Below are positions 1-8,173 of a stretch of DNA of 64,000 nucleotides, one piece after another. The stretch's first letter is position 1. Every line of letters begins with the position of its first letter. Source of the DNA: Amycolatopsis sp. NBC_00345. GTDB taxonomy: Bacteria > Actinomycetota > Actinomycetes > Mycobacteriales > Pseudonocardiaceae. The notes under the pieces are model-generated. The model made no database searches and was not told where the DNA came from. It saw nothing but the letters and a program-made list of their open reading frames with translations. The position numbers were made by a program, and so were the translations under genes. Location of the stretch: the NCBI RefSeq assembly GCF_036116635.1, contig NZ_CP107995.1, positions 5,642,001-5,706,000 on the forward strand, read 5' to 3'.

Positions 1-664
1 GCGCGCGAATCAGTGGACCCGGATCGGTGATCCGGCCCAGTGCCAGCGCGAACAAAACTAGTCGATCAACCAATCCCATGAGGCGAAGCCTCCCCCAGTA
101 CCTGTGGCTTAACCGCAGGTCACCCTACTCCATCACACTCGGCGAGCAAGGTGATAAATAGCAGCGGACGAGTTCCGAGACAACCATGTCTCGCAAAGAT
201 CCGTCCAATTTCTTTCACGAATCTTGCCGAACGCTCGACAGCGGGCCGGAGCCGGGTAGTACGTCCCACTCAGGGCAGGAAATCGCCCTGCCAAACCAGG
301 GACCCGGTCCCGGGACCAGCAGGGACCGGCTTTTCCGGGCACCCGGAGTGACCTGGGGACCCCCATCGGCGCGCATCCGGGTTTTCCTGCACGAATAGCG
401 GATTCGGTAAGCCAGAAAACGGACATCGGTCAGAGGCCTCCCTTACTTTCCGCAACCATATTTGACCCGGTCGGAGCAATCACGGGGCAGTTGCCGTCGC
501 AGCAGGCCGCGGATACATTCGAGCACCTACCCACCGCTGGGGTTGCCAATACCCGCGGATTTATCTCAGCCGCCCGAAATTCAGGCGAATAGTCATGCGG
601 CGGTACCGGCGTGTACCGCCAGGCGGCCGATCACCCGACCGGAGCAGTGTCGAAGGGTCTTGCC
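1..664. other. Leading stretch without a recognisable gene
   Basis: No open frame here combines actinobacterial codon bias, a ribosome binding site and a recognisable protein. Short frames on both strands translate to arginine- and proline-rich text typical of non-coding GC-rich DNA. A near-perfect hairpin (arms 100-107 and 113-120, one G-U pair, five-base loop) and a small one at 80-92 may be terminator remnants of a gene left of the window. The last part should hold the promoter and leader of the E1 operon starting at 665, but no convincing -35/-10 pair was found. Confidence 0.5.
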
Positions 665-1642
665 ATGCCGGAGCGCGATTCCACCTCTACCCCGATTTCG
701 ATGTACCGGACCATGCGCACCATCCGCGCGTTCGAAGAGCGGCTGCACGCGGAGTTCGCCGATGGCGCGATCCCCGGCGCGGTCCACCTGTACGCCGGCC
801 AGGAGGCGATCGCCGCCGGGGTCTGCTCGGTCCTCGGCGCCGAGGACTACGTGGCCAGCACGCACCGCGGCCACGGGCACGCCATCGCCAAGGGCTGCGA
901 CGTCACCGCGATGATGCTGGAGATCTACGGCAAGGCGGGCGGTGTCTGCGGCGGCAAGGGCGGCTCGATGCACATCGCCGACTTCGGCCGCGGCATGCTC
1001 GGCGCCAACGGCGTCGCGGCGGGCGGCGTGCCGCTGAGCGCGGGGGCCGCGCTGTCGGCCAAGGTGCGCGGGACCGACCAGGTCAGCGTCGCCTTCGTCG
1101 GCGACGGCGGCGCGAACCAGGGCGCCTTCGCCGAGACCCTGGTGCTGGCCAGGGTGTGGAACCTCCCGGTGGTGTTCGTGGTCGAGGACAACGGTTACGC
1201 GCAGGCCACCGGGACCCGCTTCCACCTCGACAGCCGGGACGTCGCCCCGCGCGCGGAGGCCGTGGGCATCCCGGCCACCGTGGTCGACGGCTACGACGTG
1301 CGCGCGGTCCGGGCCGCCGCCGCCGAGGCGGTCGAGCGCGCCCGCGCCGGCGGCGGACCGTCCCTTGTGGACTGCAAGGCCTTCCGGTTCTTCGGCCACA
1401 TGGAGGGCTGGGACCAGCAGGGCTACCGCGGCGCGGGCGAGGTCGAACAGCTGCGCGCCACCCACGACTGCCTCGTGCTGCACCGCGACCACCTGCTGGC
1501 CGAGAGCGAGGCGACCGAGGCCGAGCTGACCGCGGTCGACACCGAGGTGGCCGCGCTCATCGACACCGCTGTCGCCGCGGCGGTCGCCGCGCCCGAACCC
1601 GACCTGAGCGAGCTGCTCACCGACGTCTACGCACCGGTCTGA
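665..1642 (+). CDS. ThDP-dependent 2-oxo acid dehydrogenase E1 component, alpha subunit (AcoA/PdhA type)
   Basis: Alpha subunit of a two-chain E1 enzyme of the pyruvate/acetoin dehydrogenase family, which decarboxylates a 2-oxo acid or cleaves a ketol on thiamine diphosphate. The 325-residue protein has the usual family length. It shows the HRGHGH segment at about residues 67-72 and the ThDP/Mg motif GDGGANQG at 146-153, followed by the conserved VEDN segment. The ATG at 665 is preferred to one at 611 because GAAGGG lies about 8 bases upstream and the extra N-terminus looks non-coding. The beta subunit follows 24 bases downstream, so the two should form a heterotetramer. No E2 or E3 gene is present, so a lipoyl-independent carboligation or C2-transfer reaction is possible. 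The substrate is unknown. Confidence 0.93.
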   Translation: MPERDSTSTPISMYRTMRTIRAFEERLHAEFADGAIPGAVHLYAGQEAIAAGVCSVLGAEDYVASTHRGHGHAIAKGCDVTAMMLEIYGKAGGVCGGKGGSMHIADFGRGMLGANGVAAGGVPLSAGAALSAKVRGTDQVSVAFVGDGGANQGAFAETLVLARVWNLPVVFVVEDNGYAQATGTRFHLDSRDVAPRAEAVGIPATVVDGYDVRAVRAAAAEAVERARAGGGPSLVDCKAFRFFGHMEGWDQQGYRGAGEVEQLRATHDCLVLHRDHLLAESEATEAELTAVDTEVAALIDTAVAAAVAAPEPDLSELLTDVYAPV

Positions 1643-1666
1643 GGACCGGGAGAGGAGTCAGTTGCG

Positions 1667-2686
1667 ATGACCCGAGTCCTGTCCTACCTACAGGCCGTCG
1701 GCGAGGCGCTGGACCAGCAGATGGGCCTCGACCCGACCGTGGTGGTCTTCGGCGAGGACAACATCGGCGGCACCGGCTGCGACGGCACGCTCGGCCACGC
1801 CTGGGGACCCACCCAGGGCCTGCACGAGCGTTACCCCGACCGGGTGTTCGACGCCCCGATCACCGAGGCGGCCTTCGTCGGCGCCGCGGTGGGCGCGGCG
1901 GCGACCGGCCTGCGACCGGTGGCCGACCTGCTGTTCATCGACTTCGCCGGCGTCGCCTTCGACCAGATCCTCAACCAGGCGGCCAAACTGCGCTACATGG
2001 CCGCGGGCCGGGCGGGCGCGCCGCTGGTGCTGCGCGCGATGTGGGGCACCGGGATGCGCCGGGGCGCCCAGCACTCGCAGGCGCTCTACCCGCTGTTCGC
2101 GCACATCCCCGGTCTCAAGGTGGTGCTGCCGTCGAGCCCGGCCGACGCCAAGGGCCTGATGGCGGCGGCGATCCAGGACCCCGACCCGGTGGTGTTCTTC
2201 GAGCACAAGATGCTCTACTTCACCCAGGGCGAGGTGCCCGAGGACCCCTACGTGACCCCGCTGGGCCAGGCCGCGACGGTCCGCGCCGGCCGGGATTGCA
2301 CGGTCGTCGCGCTGGGCCGGATGGTGCACGTCGCGCTGGAGGCCGCCGCCGAGCTGTCCGCCGCCGGGATCGAGTGCGAGGTCGTCGACCCGCGCACGAT
2401 CTCGCCGCTGGACACCGAGACGATCTACGCGAGCGTCCGCCGCACCGGCCACCTGGTCGTGGTCGACGAGGCGAACCCGCGCTGCGGCGCGGCGGCCGAC
2501 ATCGCCGCCCAGGTCGCCGAGCACGCCTTCGACGCGCTGCGCGGACCGGTGCGGATGGTCACCGCGCCGCACACGCCCACCCCGTTCAGCCCGGTACTCG
2601 AGGACGCCTACGCGCCCTCGGCCGGTCAAGTCGTGGCCGCGGTGCGGTCCACAGTCCCCTACGCAGAACAGGAGCGAGCATCATGA
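1667..2686 (+). CDS. ThDP-dependent E1 component, beta subunit (AcoB/PdhB type)
   Basis: Beta subunit partner of the preceding gene. The 339 residues cover the pyrimidine-binding domain (FGED near residue 25, then the TEAAFVG region) and the transketolase C-terminal domain (VVALGRMVHVALEAA, then EVVDPRTISPLDTETI). Length and motifs match E1-beta proteins of pyruvate, branched-chain or acetoin complexes. A GGAGAGGAG ribosome binding site sits 7 bases before the ATG. The stop overlaps the next start (ATGA at 2683-2686), showing translational coupling to the SnoaL-like gene. The absence of E2/E3 genes and the company of a FAD oxidoreductase argue for specialised rather than central metabolism; this is inference. 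Confidence 0.93.
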   Translation: MTRVLSYLQAVGEALDQQMGLDPTVVVFGEDNIGGTGCDGTLGHAWGPTQGLHERYPDRVFDAPITEAAFVGAAVGAAATGLRPVADLLFIDFAGVAFDQILNQAAKLRYMAAGRAGAPLVLRAMWGTGMRRGAQHSQALYPLFAHIPGLKVVLPSSPADAKGLMAAAIQDPDPVVFFEHKMLYFTQGEVPEDPYVTPLGQAATVRAGRDCTVVALGRMVHVALEAAAELSAAGIECEVVDPRTISPLDTETIYASVRRTGHLVVVDEANPRCGAAADIAAQVAEHAFDALRGPVRMVTAPHTPTPFSPVLEDAYAPSAGQVVAAVRSTVPYAEQERAS

Positions 2687-3078
2687 GCGACCACGAGAAC
2701 ATTGCGCTGATGCGCAAGGTCTACGACGCCTTCGGGGTCGGCGACGTGCAGACGGCCGGGTCCTACTGGACCGAGGACGCCGTGCACCACTACCCCGGCC
2801 GGAGCCCGCTCTCCGGTGAGCACCACGGGCTCCAGGAGTCGATCGCGTTCGCCGAGCAGATGTTCGAGCTCACCGGCGGCAACCTGCGGATGGACGTGCT
2901 GGAGATCGGCGCCAGCGACAACCACGCGTTCGCCCTGCTGCACACGCACTACGAGCGCAAGGGCCGGGTGCTGGAGATGCCGTTCGTCAACGTGGCCAGG
3001 ATCGAGGGCGGCAAGATCGCCGAGTTCTGGACCTACCCGAACGATCTCTACGCCATCGACGAGTTCTGGAACGCGTGA
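2683..3078 (+). CDS. SnoaL-like / NTF2-fold protein
   Basis: A 131-residue protein with the pattern of the SnoaL-like (NTF2 fold) superfamily: an N-terminal helix with LMRKVYDAFGVGD, the WTEDAVHHYPG segment, and a C-terminal strand region with IEGGKIAEFWTYPNDLYAIDEFW. Members include polyketide cyclases, hydrolases, isomerases and non-catalytic binding proteins, so the fold alone does not give the reaction. The start overlaps the E1-beta stop by four bases and the FAD oxidoreductase begins 13 bases downstream, so the four genes form one operon. A role in isomerising or cyclising the product of the E1 pair is a guess from position. Confidence 0.85.
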   Translation: MSDHENIALMRKVYDAFGVGDVQTAGSYWTEDAVHHYPGRSPLSGEHHGLQESIAFAEQMFELTGGNLRMDVLEIGASDNHAFALLHTHYERKGRVLEMPFVNVARIEGGKIAEFWTYPNDLYAIDEFWNA

Positions 3079-3091
3079 GGGGCCCGCTGAC

Positions 3092-4519
3092 ATGAGCACA
3101 GTCATCGTCATCGGCGGCAGCGTGCTGGGCCTGGGGGCCGCGCTCGCGCTGGCCGACGCGGGCCACGAGGTCGCCGTGGTCGAACGGGCCGCCGAACCAC
3201 TTCCGTCCACTGTGGACGAAGCGGCGAGCTGGCACCGGCCCACCGTCCCGCAGGGCCTGCAGTCGCACGCGTTCGCCTCGCTGGGCTGCAACCTGCTGCG
3301 CGAGCGCGCCCGCGACGTCTACGACGGCCTGCTGGCCGCGGGCGCCAGGGAGATCAACCTGGCCGACGCCCCGCCGCCCACCCTCGGCCGGTTCGAGCGC
3401 GAGGCCGCCGACGACAACCTGCGGATGGTGCTGGCCCGCCGCTCGACTTTCGAGCTGGTGCTGCGCGAGCGGGTGCTGACCCGGCCGGGGGTGACCGTCA
3501 CGACCGGCCGCACCGTGCGCGGCCTGCTCACCGACCCGGACGACCCGGACCGGGTGACCGGGGTGCGGTTCGACGGCGGCGAGACCCAGCGGGCCGACCT
3601 CGTGGTCGACGCCTCCGGCCGCAAGAGCGCGGCCGACGCCTGGCTGGCCGAGGCGGGGCTGCCCGCGCGCGAGGTCGCCAGCGAGAGCTGCAAGATCGTG
3701 TACTACACCCGTTACTACCGAATGCTTTGCGACGCCCCGCCCGGCCCGCTCAACCGCGGTTTCGGCGCGGGCGGGCTGTGGGACCACTACACGGCCGTGC
3801 TCTTCCTCGGCGACAACCGGACGTTCTCCATCTCCTTCGGCGTGCTGCCGGAGGACACCGAGCTGAAGGCGCTGCGCACGGAGGAGGCGTTCACCGCCGC
3901 CGTGCGGGCCACGCCGCTGCTGGCGGGCTGGGTGGCGCCGGGCAACTCCGAGCCGATCTCCCCGGTGTACGCGATGGGCAGCCTGGACAACTCGCTGCGC
4001 AGCCCCGCGCCGGGAAGCCGGCCGGTGAAGGGGTTCTTCGCGATCGGCGACTCGGTCTGCACGACCAACCCGTCCTACGGCCGCGGCGTCTCGCTGGGCC
4101 TGCGGCACGCGTTCGAGCTGGCCGACCTGCTCACCGAGTACCCCACCGTGGACGAGCGGCAGGCCGGCGAGTTCCAGGCGCGGACCCAGGCGCTGGTGCG
4201 GCCGTGGTTCGAGGAGGCGGTGGCCAACGACCGCGGCCGCGCGGGGCTGTGGGAGGCCACGGTCAGCGGCGGGCAGCCGCAGCGGCCGCCCGCGGGCGTG
4301 GTGACCTTCGGCCTGGCGGCGGCCGCGGGGAGCAAGGATCCCGTGGTCTGGCGCCGGGTGGCCAACGTGATGATGATGCTGCGGCCGCCCGCCGACCTCT
4401 ACGCCGACGACGAGATCCGGTCCAGGGTGGGCCAGGTGCTCGCGGGCGGGCCGCCGCCGCAGCTGCCGGGCGCGAGCCGGGCCGAGCTGCTGGCCGCCGT
4501 GCGGCTGCCGGTGGCCTGA
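3092..4519 (+). CDS. FAD-dependent oxidoreductase / monooxygenase
   Basis: A 475-residue flavoprotein. The N-terminal dinucleotide fold carries VIVIGGSVLGLGAALALADAG (residues 4-24), the GGSxxGL variant seen in many secondary-metabolism FAD monooxygenases. DLVVDASGRKS lies in the middle, and the second FAD contact, GDSVCTTNPSYGRG, is about two thirds along. These match the class A flavin monooxygenase fold, which uses NAD(P)H and oxygen to hydroxylate or epoxidise, though some members act as dehydrogenases or halogenases. It ends a four-gene operon 13 bases after the SnoaL-like gene and is followed by a perfect hairpin terminator. The substrate cannot be read from sequence. Confidence 0.88.
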   Translation: MSTVIVIGGSVLGLGAALALADAGHEVAVVERAAEPLPSTVDEAASWHRPTVPQGLQSHAFASLGCNLLRERARDVYDGLLAAGAREINLADAPPPTLGRFEREAADDNLRMVLARRSTFELVLRERVLTRPGVTVTTGRTVRGLLTDPDDPDRVTGVRFDGGETQRADLVVDASGRKSAADAWLAEAGLPAREVASESCKIVYYTRYYRMLCDAPPGPLNRGFGAGGLWDHYTAVLFLGDNRTFSISFGVLPEDTELKALRTEEAFTAAVRATPLLAGWVAPGNSEPISPVYAMGSLDNSLRSPAPGSRPVKGFFAIGDSVCTTNPSYGRGVSLGLRHAFELADLLTEYPTVDERQAGEFQARTQALVRPWFEEAVANDRGRAGLWEATVSGGQPQRPPAGVVTFGLAAAAGSKDPVVWRRVANVMMMLRPPADLYADDEIRSRVGQVLAGGPPPQLPGASRAELLAAVRLPVA

Positions 4520-4530
4520 CGCGGTACCGA

Positions 4531-4568
4531 CGAACGCCGCCGGGTGGCCCGCCGCCCGGCGGCGTTCG
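4531..4568 (+). terminator. Hairpin terminator after the E1 operon
   Basis: Perfect 14-bp inverted repeat (4531-4544 with 4555-4568) with a ten-base loop, starting 11 bases after the FAD oxidoreductase stop. There is no T-tract, as is common for actinobacterial hairpin terminators. Confidence 0.8.
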
Positions 4569-4691
4569 CGCGTCCGGGCCCGGATCGGTGGGCCGCGATC
4601 CCAGTCCGTTCGGGACCGCTGCCAGACGCGACCAGGTACGCAGGCGTGCGATCGTGACCTCGATCCGAACGACCGTGAGGGAGTGTTTTCG

Positions 4692-6356
4692 TTGCGTGTC
4701 AACAAGTCCAAGTGGCGGATCGCGGGTATCGCGGCCGCGGTGGCGTTGGTGGTGCCGCTCGGGTTCTTCGTGCGGTCGGCGGTGGCCCCGGTGCCGCCGG
4801 GGTCCGGTGTGGAGTCGTTCGGCGCCTCGACCGGGGCCGACTGGCCGACCTGGCAGAAGGATCTGTCCGGCAGCAGGTACAACGCGGCCGAATCGAAGAT
4901 CACGCCCGCGACCGTGGCCGGGCTCAAGCTCAAGTGGGCGTACACCTACCCGGACGTGCCCTTCGCCCGGATGGGCAGCCAGCCCGCGGTGACCGACGGG
5001 GTGCTCTACGTCGGCGGGCCGGACGGCAAGTTCCGCGCGCTGGACGCCAAGAGCGGCGCCACCCGGTGGACCTACGACCTGACCCCGGTCGCCGGGCCGT
5101 GGACGGACCAGAACCCCAACCTGATCCGCGACGGCGCCGCGGTGTCCGGCGACCTGGTGTACTTCGGTGACAGCCGGGGATTCGTCTACGGGCTGGACAA
5201 GCGGACCGGGGCGAAGCGGTGGGCCACCCGGGTCGACGAGCACGCGGCCACCTGGATGAGCAGCTCGCCGATGGTGCTCGACGGGAAGGTCTACATCGGA
5301 GTGTCGAGCAACGAGGCGGGTTCGGCGAACCTGCCGACCTACGCGTGCTGCTCGTTCAGCGGGCACGTGGAGGCCCTCGACGCGCGCACCGGCTCGGTGG
5401 TGTGGAACCTGCCGCTGCTGCCGCCCGCGAAGCGGATCGGGACGTGGCCGACCGGCGCCCCGAAGTACGGGCCGGCGGGCGCGGCGGTCTGGTCCAGCCC
5501 GGTGATCGACGCCGAGACGCGCACGCTCTACGTGGGCACCGGCAACGCGCACACCGGCACCGGCGCGGAGGAGATGGAGAACATCGACTCGGTGCTCGCG
5601 GTCGACCTCGACCGGGGGACGATCCGGTGGAAGCGGCAGATGCAGTACGACGACGTGCACAACCAGTCGTGCACCTGGCCCGACCCGGCCGAGTACTGCC
5701 CGTCGCACTACAACGGCAACGCGAAGAACTTCGACTTCGGCGCGACCGGCAACCTGTACAAGATCAACGGCCGCAAGGTACTCGGCATCGCGCAGAAGGC
5801 GGGCGTGTTCTGGGCGATGGACGCGCGCACCGGCGAGACCATCTGGCACACCCAGCTGTCCACTCCGGACATGGCGCACGAAGACCCCGGCAGCGCGGGC
5901 ACGCCGTGGGGCAGCAGCTTCGACGGCAAGCACATCTACGTGGCGACCTGGCGCGGGAACCCGGCGACGCTGTACTCGCTCGACGCCCGCACCGGCCGGG
6001 TCGAGTGGAAGACCACACACCCGGCGGACGGCTGCGGCACCGGCGGCGCGGCGAAGTTCGCCGACCTGTGCGAGCGCGCGTTCCCCTCGGCGGTCTCCAC
6101 CACGCCGGGACTGGTGTACGAGGGCAGCGCGGACGGCAAGATGCGGATCTTCAGCGCCGCCGACGGCAGGCTGCTGTGGCAGTTCGACGCGGTCCGCGAC
6201 TTCCAGGGGGTCAACGGGGTCACCGGCATGGGCCGCGCGATCGGCGCCAACGGCGGTGCCGTGGTGGTCAACGGGATGTTGTACGTGCAGGCGGGCTACT
6301 ACCCGTTCTACCCGAGCGACGGGAAGGGCACCGTCCTGCTCGCCTTCGGCCTCTAG
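4692..6356 (+). CDS. Membrane-anchored PQQ-type beta-propeller protein
   Basis: A 554-residue protein with one hydrophobic N-terminal segment (roughly residues 8-25, basic residues before it), so probably exported and membrane-tethered. The rest consists of repeated blades of the PQQ-enzyme type, each with a variant of LYVG..DGKFRALDAKSGATRW. Adjacent cysteines in YACCSF recall the vicinal disulfide of quinoprotein alcohol dehydrogenases. No cytochrome c domain is present. The TTG at 4692 is chosen because GAGGGAG lies about 8 bases upstream; a GTG at 4683 would sit on top of that site. Polyvinyl-alcohol-dehydrogenase-like or structural propeller roles are both possible. The TAG stop lies inside the left terminal repeat of the hairpin element that follows. 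Confidence 0.82.
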   Translation: MRVNKSKWRIAGIAAAVALVVPLGFFVRSAVAPVPPGSGVESFGASTGADWPTWQKDLSGSRYNAAESKITPATVAGLKLKWAYTYPDVPFARMGSQPAVTDGVLYVGGPDGKFRALDAKSGATRWTYDLTPVAGPWTDQNPNLIRDGAAVSGDLVYFGDSRGFVYGLDKRTGAKRWATRVDEHAATWMSSSPMVLDGKVYIGVSSNEAGSANLPTYACCSFSGHVEALDARTGSVVWNLPLLPPAKRIGTWPTGAPKYGPAGAAVWSSPVIDAETRTLYVGTGNAHTGTGAEEMENIDSVLAVDLDRGTIRWKRQMQYDDVHNQSCTWPDPAEYCPSHYNGNAKNFDFGATGNLYKINGRKVLGIAQKAGVFWAMDARTGETIWHTQLSTPDMAHEDPGSAGTPWGSSFDGKHIYVATWRGNPATLYSLDARTGRVEWKTTHPADGCGTGGAAKFADLCERAFPSAVSTTPGLVYEGSADGKMRIFSAADGRLLWQFDAVRDFQGVNGVTGMGRAIGANGGAVVVNGMLYVQAGYYPFYPSDGKGTVLLAFGL

Positions 6357-6497
6357 CGTCGTGTGACTCTGGCGGGTTTGCGCCCCAATGTGGCGTTCGG
6401 TGCGCTCAACGCAACCAACGCCACATTGGGGCGCTCCGGGCCAAGCCGGAGGCGGCGCACAGTGACCGGGTACGAAAGCGGGACCACGCGACACTAG
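6353..6497. repeat. 145-bp hairpin element with terminal inverted repeats, copy 1
   Basis: Ends are inverted repeats: CTAGCGTCGTGTG (6353-6365) and the complement CACGCGACACTAG (6485-6497), with two mismatches. Inside is a strong hairpin with perfect 18-bp arms (6380-6397 and 6417-6434). The interior from GGGTTTGCGCC to the GGCGCACAG segment is nearly identical to a second copy at 43087-43230. It has no coding capacity and resembles a MITE or repeated intergenic palindrome; it may also end transcription of the propeller gene. Confidence 0.7.
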
Positions 6498-6500
6498 GAC

Positions 6501-6555
6501 TTGCCGATCCGTTCACGCCGTGCATAATAACAGTCGTAGAATCATTCAACGAATG
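6501..6555 (+). promoter_or_regulatory. Candidate promoter and small palindrome before the membrane protein gene
   Basis: TTGCCG (6501-6506) and CATAAT (6523-6528) are spaced by 16 bases, a plausible vegetative-sigma promoter. Directly downstream is a palindrome, CATTC-AAC-GAATG (6543-6555), placed where a repressor could block transcription. This short A/T-rich patch stands out against the surrounding GC-rich sequence. Confidence 0.5.
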
Positions 6556-6592
6556 TAACGATATGCCAGTCCCGGCGGAAGGACGACCGATC

Positions 6593-7336
6593 ATGACCAC
6601 AGCTCCGCAGGAGGCCCCCGGGCGCTCAGCGGCCCGACACGTCGGGCCCCCGCTGGCCGCACCGGCCCTGGCGTTCCTGCTGCTGTTCGTCGGCAGCCTC
6701 ATCCTCGGGCCGATCCTGGGTACCGGCCCCACCCCGTCCCCGTTCTCCGACGCACAGGTGGTGCTCGACTACTTCGCGAACAACCGGACCGCCGTCCAGG
6801 TCGACGGCTTCCTCCAGTTCGACGCGGCCATCTCCCTCGCGGTGTTCACCGCGGTGTCGGTGTCGCGGATGCGCTACCTCGCCCCGCACGTGCCCGGCCC
6901 GGTCATCGGCGGTGTCGGCGGCATCCTGGCGTCGGCGTTCCTCGGCCTCAACGGCCTGCTCCAGTGGACGCTGAGCCAGCCCGGCGTCACCGACAACCCG
7001 GCTCTGGTGCGGGCGCTGCAGTACTTCTTCTTCGCCTTGGGCGGCCCCGCCCACACCGCGGCCCTCGGCCTGCTCATCGCCGGGATCGCGGTGACCGCGC
7101 TGTTCCTGGGCGCGGTCCCCAAGTGGTTCGGCATCGCGGGCGTCGTGATCGCCGCCATCTCGGTGCTGTCGCTGCTGACGCTGCTCGTCACGGACCTCGC
7201 GCTCCTGGTCCCGATCGGCCGCTTCACCGGCATGCTCTGGATCGTCGCCGTCGCGTTCCTGCTTCCCCGGAGCAGGCAGCGCCGGCAGCCGGAGACCGGG
7301 GCCCGGTCGCCGGAGCGGGTACCGGCCGCACAGTAA
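6593..7336 (+). CDS. Multi-pass integral membrane protein
   Basis: A 247-residue protein with about six hydrophobic segments (for example near residues 22-43, 70-90, 102-126, 140-170 and 180-235), a short cytoplasmic start, and a basic, proline-rich tail. I do not recognise a named family with confidence; it has the look of small DUF4386/DUF998-type actinobacterial membrane proteins. The ATG at 6593 has GGCGGAAGGA about 9 bases upstream. It has its own promoter-like region and ends at a strong bidirectional terminator, so it is probably a single-gene unit, not part of the neighbouring operons. Confidence 0.75.
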   Translation: MTTAPQEAPGRSAARHVGPPLAAPALAFLLLFVGSLILGPILGTGPTPSPFSDAQVVLDYFANNRTAVQVDGFLQFDAAISLAVFTAVSVSRMRYLAPHVPGPVIGGVGGILASAFLGLNGLLQWTLSQPGVTDNPALVRALQYFFFALGGPAHTAALGLLIAGIAVTALFLGAVPKWFGIAGVVIAAISVLSLLTLLVTDLALLVPIGRFTGMLWIVAVAFLLPRSRQRRQPETGARSPERVPAAQ

Positions 7337-7410
7337 GACAGCGGGGCACGGCGCGGGTGGCTGGTCGATGACCGGCCGCCCGCGCCGTTCTTCGTGTTCG
7401 TGGTGAACGA

Positions 7411-7453
7411 AAAAGTCCGGTGCCGCCCCACTTCGGGGCGGCACCGGACTTTT
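7411..7453. terminator. Bidirectional intrinsic terminator
   Basis: Perfect 19-bp stem (7411-7429 with 7435-7453) and five-base loop, with AAAA at one foot and TTTT at the other. It lies between convergent genes (stops at 7336 and 7460) and so can serve both strands. Confidence 0.92.
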
Positions 7454-7459
7454 GCGCGA

Positions 7460-8173
7460 TCAGGCCTTGTCGGCCACGATCACGCGGTTGTACAGCTCCG
7501 CGGGCGGCGTCGCGATGATCTCCACCGTGGCGAAGCCGGCCGACTTCAGCGCGTCCCGCCAGTACTCCGGGGTCGTCAGGATCTCGCCGTCCTCGCGCAG
7601 GAAGCGGGGCAGGAGGTCGATCTGCAGGAGCATCCGCTCGAAGCAGGCCTCCAGCAGGTAGTGCCGCGCCTTGGCCGTCAGCAGGTCCAGCACGTCCAGC
7701 GCCCGCTCCCGGCTCGCCACCGGGCCCATCACGCGGCAGAACTGGTCGGCGTTCACGAACCGGCCGCCGGGGCGCAGGACGCGGAAGATCTCGGCCGCGG
7801 CGGTGTCGTAGGCGTCGAGTTCCATGTGGTGCAAGGCGAAGCTGCTGATGGCGGCGTCGAAGCTCGCGTCCGGGAAGACCGACAGGTCCTCGGCGATCGC
7901 TTCCAGGAAGCTCGCCCCGTCGTCGTCCGCGAACTTGGCCTGGGCGGCGGTCACCATGGTCGGCGCCGGGTCGACGCCGACGATCCTGGCGGCGGGCCGG
8001 GCCGCGCGGCACAGCGAGGTCAGCCGGCCGGTGCCCGAGCCGATGTCCAGCACGTCGACGGCGCCGGCGGGCAGCCGGTCGACCGCGGTGGCCAGCAGGA
8101 CCACATTGGACTCGTCGGTGTCCAGGACCTTGTCGTAGTCGATCGTGACGTCATTCCAGTGGGTGATGCTCAT
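7460..8173 (-). CDS. Class I SAM-dependent methyltransferase
   Basis: A 237-residue Rossmann-fold methyltransferase. Motif I is VLDIGSGTGRLTSL (about residues 40-53), followed by the acidic ribose-binding segment IVGVDPAPTMV, the motif II region SFDAAISSFALHHM, and motif III VLRPGGRFVNADQF. The order and spacing are those of small-molecule O-, N- or C-methyltransferases. Its start overlaps the stop of the cysteine-synthase-like gene by one base (TGATG at 8171-8175), so it is the last gene of the long reverse operon and probably acts late in the pathway. The acceptor atom is unknown. Confidence 0.9.
   Translation of the reverse strand: MSITHWNDVTIDYDKVLDTDESNVVLLATAVDRLPAGAVDVLDIGSGTGRLTSLCRAARPAARIVGVDPAPTMVTAAQAKFADDDGASFLEAIAEDLSVFPDASFDAAISSFALHHMELDAYDTAAAEIFRVLRPGGRFVNADQFCRVMGPVASRERALDVLDLLTAKARHYLLEACFERMLLQIDLLPRFLREDGEILTTPEYWRDALKSAGFATVEIIATPPAELYNRVIVADKA

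Noticed and set aside
133..426. A 97-codon reverse frame at the left edge
   Set aside because: Codon usage lacks third-position G/C bias, there is no ribosome binding site and no similarity is recognisable.
462..490. Promoter starting TTGACC upstream of the E1 operon
   Set aside because: No acceptable -10 box at 16-18 bases; the match to -35 alone is not enough.
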